Shown: positions 1-4,674 of the stretch, piece after piece
Layout of the letters: each line of letters begins with the position of its first letter
Numbering within the stretch: position 1 is the stretch's first letter
Origin: Oceanihabitans sp.
Lineage (GTDB): Bacteria; Bacteroidota; Bacteroidia; Flavobacteriales; Flavobacteriaceae
Assembly: GCA_018067265.1 (NCBI GenBank)
Contig: JAGPUY010000473.1
Span: 1 to 12,858, forward strand
Reading direction: 5' to 3'
Length of the DNA: 12,858 nt
Notes under the pieces: generated by a model
Told to the model about the DNA's origin: nothing
The model's input: the letters and a program-made list of their open reading frames with translations, nothing else
Database searches by the model: none
Made by a program: the position numbers and the translations under genes

Positions 1-24
1 TAATAACGTTCCCCATAGTTTTTT

Positions 25-59
25 AAGATGTGCAAAAATAACATCTTTTTGCTGCTTTT
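25..59 (+). terminator. Probable terminator of a gene upstream of the window
   Basis: A perfect 7-bp stem (AAGATGT at 25-31 and ACATCTT at 41-47, with a 9-nt loop) is followed on the plus strand by a T-rich tail. The minus-strand side of the hairpin has no T run, so it would end a plus-strand transcript entering from the left. It is not obviously the terminator of the minus-strand gene that ends at 98. The stem is short, so the call is tentative. I see no coding sequence in 1-97. Confidence 0.45.
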
Positions 60-97
60 AAAGGGTATTTGGAAAGAAAATTAAAAAAATATGTTAA

Positions 98-790
98 TTA
101 TTCCTTTATTACAATAATAGAAGCTTTAACACCTTTGGCTAAATTCCATTGATTTCCAGAAATAACATCCCCAAAATCATCTAGTATTTGAAACTCTGCG
201 GTATTAGGAGAAACCTGACCAGTATCTAAAGCTAAAAAGTCGATTTTATTAATTCCGTCTACTAACTTAAATTTAAATCCACTGTAATCTGGCGTTAATA
301 GCACCGATGTTTTTACCACATCTCCATTTATAAATACGCGAATATGATCGCCATCAAAAGCACCATAATCTCTATATACAATATTGATATTTTTGGATTT
401 TGTTCTATGGTCGCCAAAAAACTGAGTCGTTGTATTCCCTCTATACTGCTGTTCCCTTTTTAATTCGGTATAACTAGCATGCTTTTTAATACGATCTTCA
501 TACAATTCACCAGGATTACCAAATTCTTCTTTATTAAACATAGAGAACTCTTCTTTGGGTAAATCTGTAGGTTGCTTTTGTTTCGGAACGGTTAAACCAT
601 TTATATTATCTTCTTTCGGAATAATAAATCCTTGGTTCTTTATAGGTTTCCCTTCTTCTTTAACTTCTTCCTGTATATCTCCTTCTTCGCTTTCAATAAC
701 AGGAATAGTGAGAGATTTTTGCTCACTATCTATTTGCGCTTGAAGCGTAAAGCTGAATAAACATAAAATAACTAAAAAGAGTAATCGCAT
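98..790 (-). CDS. Secreted protein with C-terminal beta-rich domain, function unknown
   Basis: This 230-residue protein has a clear Sec signal peptide (residues 1-18, hydrophobic core LLFLVILCLFSF, predicted cleavage LQA|Q), so it is exported to the periplasm or beyond. Residues 20-95 are acidic, lysine-rich and low in complexity. Three short look-alike motifs occur there: LTIP (27-30), FIIP (55-58) and LTVP (66-69). Residues about 134-230 form a compact, predicted beta-strand domain (INIVYRDYG, DHIRVFINGD, FKFKLVDGINKIDFLALD, NTAEFQILDD, GVKASIIVIKE). From memory, secreted flavobacterial proteins of unknown role share this C-terminal pattern. That recognition is not tested by a search. There is no catalytic motif, lipobox or type IX sorting domain. 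The ATG at 790 is chosen because it directly precedes the signal peptide. The gene stands alone, with the small-ORF locus divergent from it, and I see no convincing promoter box upstream. Confidence 0.88.
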   Translation of the reverse strand: MRLLFLVILCLFSFTLQAQIDSEQKSLTIPVIESEEGDIQEEVKEEGKPIKNQGFIIPKEDNINGLTVPKQKQPTDLPKEEFSMFNKEEFGNPGELYEDRIKKHASYTELKREQQYRGNTTTQFFGDHRTKSKNINIVYRDYGAFDGDHIRVFINGDVVKTSVLLTPDYSGFKFKLVDGINKIDFLALDTGQVSPNTAEFQILDDFGDVISGNQWNLAKGVKASIIVIKE

Positions 791-1043
791 AATATATTGG
801 AATAATTCTATTCTCTGTTTTCAAAAATCGTTCCTAAGATTCAAATTTCCTATTTAAATATACTCTTTTTGATTTATTTAACTACTTCGTGTCCTTTTTG
901 CACGTGCTTCTACTCTCTTTTAAGTATCCAAATCCATTCATTTATGTTAAAAAGTGTTAAATTACTATTATGTATTGCATAGTACTGTAACAATTTAATT
1001 TATGCGTCGTCTATTAAGTATAACAATCAAAAAAACATATATC
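791..1043. other. Divergent intergenic region with a weak candidate plus-strand promoter
   Basis: These 253 bases separate the secreted-protein gene (leftward) from the small-ORF locus (rightward). I find no credible ORF. An ATG at 943 opens only 12 codons. The best plus-strand promoter candidate is TTG at 975-977, an 18-nt spacer, then TAATTTAT at 996-1003. That matches the flavobacterial TTG-N17-23-TAnnTTTG layout only in part. It would put transcription start about 30 nt before the first small ORF. No exact TAnnTTTG is present on the minus strand for the secreted protein. Confidence 0.3.
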
Positions 1044-1130
1044 ATGAGAACTTTAAACAACAATCAATTATCAGGAACTTTAAATAACACAAAAAGTCAC
1101 GCTTGGAATAGCAAAAGACGTTTTAGATAA
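1044..1130 (+). CDS. 28-residue basic small protein, copy 1 of a tandem family
   Basis: This short ORF encodes 28 residues, starts MRTL and ends SKRRFR. It contains no acidic residue and carries about six net positive charges (R2, K17, K24, R25, R26, R28). It has no signal peptide, membrane segment or cysteine. The case for it being a real gene is comparative. The next ORF (1209-1295) has the same length, and the two differ at ten nucleotides, eight of them synonymous; only N14S and N15T change the protein. This is a strong sign of selection on the encoded peptide. The start codon sits behind an A-rich tract (A7 ending about 8 nt before ATG), as is usual in Bacteroidota, and similar A tracts precede the other two small ORFs. 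It is probably cotranscribed with them up to the terminator near 1498-1537. I do not recognise the family. A peptide precursor, a nucleic-acid- or ribosome-binding peptide and a regulatory peptide are all open. Confidence 0.75.
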   Translation: MRTLNNNQLSGTLNNTKSHAWNSKRRFR

Positions 1131-1155
1131 TTATTTCATAGAACCACATCAAACC

Positions 1156-1183
1156 ATCAATCAATCAATCAATCAATCAATCA
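1156..1183 (+). repeat. (ATCA)7 tetranucleotide microsatellite
   Basis: Seven perfect tandem copies of ATCA lie in the 78-nt gap between the first two small ORFs. Degenerate ATCA/ATCC units flank them (about 1188-1196), and more occur before the third small ORF (about 1312-1327). The array is noncoding in the favoured reading, so length change by slipped-strand replication would alter intercistronic spacing or RNA structure rather than a reading frame. Confidence 0.9.
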
Positions 1184-1208
1184 AACCATCCATCAAAAAA
1201 CTAATATT

Positions 1209-1295
1209 ATGAGAACGTTAAACAACAATCAATTATCAGGAACATTAAGTACCACGAAAAGTCATGCTTGGAATAGTAAAAGACGATTCCGATAA
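1209..1295 (+). CDS. 28-residue basic small protein, copy 2 of a tandem family
   Basis: This is a paralogue of the ORF at 1044-1130, with 26 of 28 residues identical, the same length and a TAA stop at the matching position. Substitutions sit almost wholly in third positions or arginine first positions (ACT/ACG, ACT/ACA, ACA/ACG, CAC/CAT, AGC/AGT, CGT/CGA, TTT/TTC, AGA/CGA), which is what purifying selection on the peptide would leave. The shared C-terminal half runs KSHAWNSKRRFR, a tryptophan followed by an arginine-rich tail. An A6 tract ends about 9 nt before the ATG. Sequence similarity with copy 1 is concentrated in the coding part; the upstream DNA is the ATCA array. There is no signal peptide or modification enzyme nearby, so the function is unknown. 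Confidence 0.75.
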   Translation: MRTLNNNQLSGTLSTTKSHAWNSKRRFR

Positions 1296-1344
1296 TAGTA
1301 CCAAAAAACATCATCCATCAATCATTAATAAAAAAACCAGAGTT

Positions 1345-1479
1345 ATGAGAACATTAGCAAAATTATCTAAAAAAGTAAGTGGTATTGTAGAAGAGCAAAA
1401 CCTTGTAAATAGACATGTTATTCGTTTTTGTAACTCGAACACAACACTTTGGAAAGGAACCAACAGGTTCGCACATTAA
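1345..1479 (+). CDS. 44-residue small protein, diverged third member of the tandem family
   Basis: The ORF encodes 44 residues. An in-frame ATG at 1264 would give 71 residues, but that extension lies inside the coding sequence of copy 2 in another frame. The start at 1345 gives the MRTL start shared with copies 1 and 2 and is preceded by an A7 tract like theirs. Three blocks line up with the 28-residue copies: MRTL (1-4), VSGIV (11-15, against LSGTL at 9-13), and W36-x4-R41-F42 near the end (against W21-x4-R26-F27). The middle (residues 16-35) is longer and unrelated, with two glutamates and one cysteine (C29). The protein is basic overall. A strong terminator begins about 18 nt after its stop, so it is likely the last cistron of a three-gene transcript. 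Its function is unknown. Homology to the other two is inferred from short motifs plus position. Confidence 0.65.
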   Translation: MRTLAKLSKKVSGIVEEQNLVNRHVIRFCNSNTTLWKGTNRFAH

Positions 1480-1497
1480 AAGAATTAGTCACTCTTT

Positions 1498-1540
1498 AAA
1501 AAGCCAGTTAGCATAATTTGTTAATTGGCTTTTTTTGTTT
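1498..1540 (+). terminator. Rho-independent terminator of the small-protein locus
   Basis: A stem of 13 pairs, including one G-U, forms between AAAAAGCCAGTTA (1498-1510) and TAATTGGCTTTTT (1522-1534). A T7 run overlaps the descending arm (1530-1536). The loop is 11 nt. It lies 18 nt after the stop of the third small ORF and marks the end of that unit. The mirror T-rich sequence on the minus strand means it could also stop leftward transcripts. Confidence 0.85.
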
Positions 1541-1600
1541 GTATGTGATTTCACTAAATAAGTAGCTCTCCTCTTTATTTTCAAATGGGAGAATGAATTT

Positions 1601-1620
1601 TAGTTTTCCATAGAAAACTA
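1601..1620 (+). promoter_or_regulatory. Perfect 8-bp hairpin upstream of exbD
   Basis: TAGTTTTC (1601-1608) and GAAAACTA (1613-1620) are exact reverse complements around a 4-nt CATA. This is the first of two palindromic elements in the 155-nt gap between the small-ORF terminator and exbD. It could be a 5'-UTR hairpin or a protein-binding site. There is no T run after it, so it is not a standard terminator. Confidence 0.45.
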
Positions 1621-1657
1621 GAAGAAATAGGAGTTAAAAATAACGGTATTGTTTTTG

Positions 1658-1677
1658 TGAATAGAACATTCTATTCA
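1658..1677 (+). promoter_or_regulatory. 20-bp palindrome just upstream of exbD, operator candidate
   Basis: The arms TGAATAGAA (1658-1666) and TTCTATTCA (1669-1677) are perfect 9-bp reverse complements separated by CA. The element ends 18 nt before the exbD start codon. Its compact symmetry suits a dimeric repressor. With a 2-nt centre it can form an RNA stem only if the inner pairs open. No exact TAnnTTTG box is visible here, so the position relative to the promoter cannot be fixed. Confidence 0.5.
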
Positions 1678-1695
1678 TCTTAAATATGTACTAGC

Positions 1696-2253
1696 ATGAG
1701 ATACTCAAAATATTCACCAACAGTAAATGCAGGTTCTATGGCAGACATTGCATTTTTATTATTAATCTTCTTTTTAGTCACCACAACAATTGCTTCCGAC
1801 GAAGGCATCAACAGGAAATTACCCAGGGAATGTCCGCCAAATATAGATTGTTCTAAAAATTTAAATGAACGTAATGTATTGCGAATTCTACTAAATGCAA
1901 ATGATGAAATCCTTATAGAAAATGAATTGGTAGACTTACAAGAGATCAAAAACATCACTAAAGATTTTATTGATAATAATGGCCAAGCTACTTGCTTGTA
2001 TTGCAACGGAAAGCAATTAATTCATTCTTCAGATACACCTACAGAAGCTGTTATTTCCCTTCAAAACGATAGAACCACTAGTTATGCGCTTTTTGTAAAA
2101 GTACAAGATGAAATTACGAAAGCATATTATGAATTACGAAGCACATACAGTAAAAACAAACTCCATAAAACGGAAAGCGAATTAACGCCGAGAGAAATGA
2201 AAGAGATTCGGGAAGCATATCCTTTTATCATTAGTGAAGCGGAAACAAAATAG
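1696..2253 (+). CDS. exbD: ExbD/TolR-family biopolymer transport protein, orphan
   Basis: ExbD is the inner-membrane protein that, with the ExbB proton channel, harnesses proton-motive force to drive TonB-dependent outer-membrane transport. This 185-residue copy has the classic N-terminal motif GSMADIAFLLLIFFLVTTTI (residues 13-32). D17 at the membrane edge corresponds to the proton-carrying aspartate of the family. A single membrane helix (about 17-33) is followed by a periplasmic domain (34-185). The periplasmic part carries four cysteines: C46 and C52 in a Cx5C, and C100 and C103 in a CxxC. They could pair as disulfides. Flavobacterial exbD genes usually sit beside exbB and a second exbD, but this one has no such partner in the window. 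It has its own leader with two palindromes and its own terminator. The ATG at 1696 gives the expected short cytoplasmic N-terminus. ExbD and TolR cannot be separated with certainty from sequence alone. Confidence 0.93.
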   Translation: MRYSKYSPTVNAGSMADIAFLLLIFFLVTTTIASDEGINRKLPRECPPNIDCSKNLNERNVLRILLNANDEILIENELVDLQEIKNITKDFIDNNGQATCLYCNGKQLIHSSDTPTEAVISLQNDRTTSYALFVKVQDEITKAYYELRSTYSKNKLHKTESELTPREMKEIREAYPFIISEAETK

Positions 2254-2258
2254 TGCAT

Positions 2259-2302
2259 AAAAAAACCTATCCAAATAACATTATGGATGGGTTTTCTTTT
2301 TA
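2259..2302. terminator. Bidirectional terminator between exbD and the convergent peptidase gene
   Basis: A 12-bp stem with one G-U forms between AAAACCTATCCA (2262-2273) and TGGATGGGTTTT (2284-2295), with a 10-nt loop. On the plus strand it is followed by a T-rich tail (TTTTCTTTTT). On the minus strand the mirrored tail is also a run of seven T. It therefore fits termination from both sides, for exbD (stop at 2253) and for the peptidase gene ending at 2368. A weaker imperfect hairpin (about 2314-2335) lies nearer the peptidase stop but lacks a T tail. Confidence 0.85.
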
Positions 2303-2367
2303 AATATTAAATTAGATGCTGAAACAAGTTTAGCATGACAATATCTATGATTTATTTTTAAATTATA

Positions 2368-4527
2368 TTATTCTGTGATTCCTTCTAAATCTAATAAGAA
2401 ACTGTAGGTTAATGCTCGTTTTTTGTATTGCTCGAATCTCCCAGATGCTCCAAAATGACCATTTTCCATATTACAATCCATAATTAATAGATTATCATCG
2501 GTTTTGAGTTCTCTTAGTTTGGCAATCCATTTTGCAGGTTCCCAATATTGCACTTGACTATCCCAATAACCAGTAGTTATTAAAATATTTGGATACGCTT
2601 TAGCTTCTACATTATCATACGGCGAATAGGATTTCATATAATCGTAGTATTCTTTTACTTTCGGATTTCCCCATTCGTCAAATTCAGAAGTGGTTAACGG
2701 AATACTTTCATCTAACATCGTAGAAACAATATCTACAAAAGGAACTGCTGCTATTACGCCATGCCATAAATCTGGTTGCATATTAAGTATTGCTCCCATT
2801 AATAATCCTCCAGCACTTCCACCCCAAGCATATAGTTGATCGCTATTGGTATATCCTTCCGCAATTAAAAATTCTCCACAATCTATAAAATCGGTAAAGG
2901 TATTTTTCTTCTTTAATAATTTACCTTCTTCATACCAATGGCGTCCCATTTCTTGTCCGCCACGAATATGTGCAATTGCAAAGACAAATCCACGATCTAA
3001 TAAACTCAATTCTGAGGACCTAAATGCGGCATCTATGCTAGCACCATAAGACCCATAAGCATAAAGCAATAATGGGTTTTTTCCGTCTTTAACAACACCT
3101 TTTTTGTATACTATAGAAACAGGTACTTTAGTACCATCTTTTGCAGTAGCGAATTTACGTTCAGACACATAATTATAACTACTAAAATTAGGATCTACTA
3201 CTTCTTCTACTTTTAAAACAGTGGACTCTTTAGTATCCATATTAAGTTCATAATTGGTATTTGGAGTCCTTAAAGAAGTATAATTATATCGTAATGTATT
3301 GGTGTTAAAATCTACGTTTGAAGTGGTATACGCTTTATATGAAGGGTCTTTAAAAGGAATATAATACGGTTCACCACCCCATTTTCTTACTTGTATTTCC
3401 ACTAACCCATCTTTACGTTCTTCCACAACTAAAAAGTCTTTAAATAAATCAAAACCTTGAAAAAACACATCTTTTCTATGCGGAATTACATCTACCCAGT
3501 TTTCTTTAGTCGATGTATTAATAGGTGTTTTTACTAAACGAAAGTTTGTAGCATCTAAGTTGGTTCTAATATAAAAATCATCTCCATAATGATCCGCCAC
3601 ATAATCTAAATTACGTTCTCTTGGCTGTATCACTTTCCAGTCGCCATTTGGTGTGTCTGCATCTAAATATTGTATTTCAGTAGATAAGGTTTGAACGCTT
3701 CCAATAAATAAAAACTTCTTGGATTTTGATTTCCATATAAAGCAACTAAATGCCGCATCTTTTTCTTCAAACACCAATTCATCCTGCGCTTGATCTGTAC
3801 CCAAAACATGCTTAAATATTTTGTTTTGCCTTAAAGTTTCTGGATCTTTAGTCGTATAGAAAACAGTTTTATTATCATTAGCCCAAATTGCATTACCGTT
3901 TGTATTACTTAATGTATCCTCTAAAAGTTTTCCGGTTTTTAAATCTTTAAAATATATGGTGTATTGCAGTCTTGAAATGGTATCCACACCAAAAGTAATC
4001 CGTTCGTTATCTGGACTTACAGATTGTCCTCCAAAACCGTAATAAGCGAATCCTTTTGCCATTTCTGGTCCGTGAAGCATAATTTCTTCCTTCGCATTTT
4101 CTTCATTTTTCTTTCTGCAATACAAGGCATAATCATCACCTTCTACGTATCGTGTGTAGTACGAATATCCATTATCTGAAACAGGAACACTAGCATCCTC
4201 TTTTTTGATCCTGCTAACCATTTCCTTATAAAGCTTGTCTTGGAGCTTTTCGGTATGGCGCATTGCATTAGCTAAATATTCGTTTTCTTCATTTAAATAA
4301 TCTAGAACATCTTGCGTTTGTGCATCTGGAGTTTCGGCATTTTTCTGTGCATCACTTAGTCGCATCCAGAAATAATTATCTATTCTAGAATCCCCATGAG
4401 TGACTAATTCTTTTGGGATTTTTTTTGCAATAGGTGCTTCTGTATTTTTATGTGCTGTTTGCTTTTCTTCGGTTTTGCAACTGCTTACAAAAACCAAAAA
4501 ACAAATGGAGTAAATAAAATTTTTCAT
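2368..4527 (-). CDS. S9 family serine peptidase, oligopeptidase B type, predicted lipoprotein
   Basis: This is a 719-residue prolyl-oligopeptidase-family (S9A) enzyme, expected to cut short peptides after basic residues. An N-terminal seven-bladed propeller (about 40-440) precedes an alpha/beta-hydrolase domain (about 455-715). The catalytic triad is visible: S571 in GGSAGG, D656 in GYWDSQVQYWEPAKW and H691 in NGHFGASGR. The segment LTTSEFDEWGNP (611-622) and the WEPAKW motif are typical of oligopeptidase B; its acidic residues fit an Arg/Lys-preferring pocket. The protein begins with a lipoprotein signal, hydrophobic core then VSSC (14-17), so C17 should be lipidated. The next residues, KTEEK, resemble the Lys/acidic surface-export signal described in Bacteroidota lipoproteins. 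This contrasts with the usually cytosolic bacterial oligopeptidase B. The ATG at 4527 is fixed by the signal peptide. The gene follows the E1 gene on the same strand after 147 nt. Confidence 0.93.
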   Translation of the reverse strand: MKNFIYSICFLVFVSSCKTEEKQTAHKNTEAPIAKKIPKELVTHGDSRIDNYFWMRLSDAQKNAETPDAQTQDVLDYLNEENEYLANAMRHTEKLQDKLYKEMVSRIKKEDASVPVSDNGYSYYTRYVEGDDYALYCRKKNEENAKEEIMLHGPEMAKGFAYYGFGGQSVSPDNERITFGVDTISRLQYTIYFKDLKTGKLLEDTLSNTNGNAIWANDNKTVFYTTKDPETLRQNKIFKHVLGTDQAQDELVFEEKDAAFSCFIWKSKSKKFLFIGSVQTLSTEIQYLDADTPNGDWKVIQPRERNLDYVADHYGDDFYIRTNLDATNFRLVKTPINTSTKENWVDVIPHRKDVFFQGFDLFKDFLVVEERKDGLVEIQVRKWGGEPYYIPFKDPSYKAYTTSNVDFNTNTLRYNYTSLRTPNTNYELNMDTKESTVLKVEEVVDPNFSSYNYVSERKFATAKDGTKVPVSIVYKKGVVKDGKNPLLLYAYGSYGASIDAAFRSSELSLLDRGFVFAIAHIRGGQEMGRHWYEEGKLLKKKNTFTDFIDCGEFLIAEGYTNSDQLYAWGGSAGGLLMGAILNMQPDLWHGVIAAVPFVDIVSTMLDESIPLTTSEFDEWGNPKVKEYYDYMKSYSPYDNVEAKAYPNILITTGYWDSQVQYWEPAKWIAKLRELKTDDNLLIMDCNMENGHFGASGRFEQYKKRALTYSFLLDLEGITE

Positions 4528-4602
4528 AGAAACTTATGGATTAATAGTTTCTACTAAAATAAGTAATAAATGAAGAATAAAACCTAAAAGCACTGAAAAT
4601 CA

Positions 4603-4639
4603 GGTATTAATACTTATGTCTAGCACAAGTATTAATACC
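4603..4639. promoter_or_regulatory. Twin palindrome / 13-bp inverted repeat between E1 and peptidase genes
   Basis: GGTATTAATACTT (4603-4615) and AAGTATTAATACC (4627-4639) are perfect inverted repeats around an 11-nt spacer. The core GTATTAATAC is itself a perfect 10-bp palindrome, so the region equally holds two identical direct copies (4604-4613 and 4629-4638) with centres 25 bp apart. That arrangement suits paired operator sites for the downstream peptidase gene. A terminator for the E1 gene is the other reading, but on the minus strand only a weak T stretch (TGATTTTC) follows. Confidence 0.55.
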
Positions 4640-4674
4640 ATTATTTTAAGATATATTATTTTCAGAAAGAAGTT

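Noticed and set aside
1141..1330. ATCA repeats and repeated ORFs considered as a CRISPR array
   Set aside because: The repeats are simple tetranucleotide or coding duplicates without uniform 25-40 nt repeats and unique spacers, and there are no cas genes.
1264..1344. A longer, 71-codon version of the third small ORF starting at ATG 1264
   Set aside because: The extra 27 codons lie mostly inside the coding sequence of small ORF copy 2 in another frame, and the start at 1345 gives the MRTL beginning and A-rich leader shared by the family.
1044..1540. Small ORFs plus terminator read as an attenuation leader controlling exbD
   Set aside because: There is no run of a single regulatory codon, no visible alternative anti-terminator pairing, and the duplication with synonymous changes argues for selected peptides rather than a single sensor leader. 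Readthrough into exbD remains possible.
1680..2006. A 108-codon minus-strand ORF opposite exbD
   Set aside because: It is fully antisense to a well-supported exbD gene and has no recognisable domain or start context; it is explained as a shadow frame.
2311..2336. Imperfect hairpin near the end of the peptidase gene as its terminator
   Set aside because: The stem has a bulge and no T run follows on the minus strand; the stronger bidirectional hairpin at 2259-2302 fits better.
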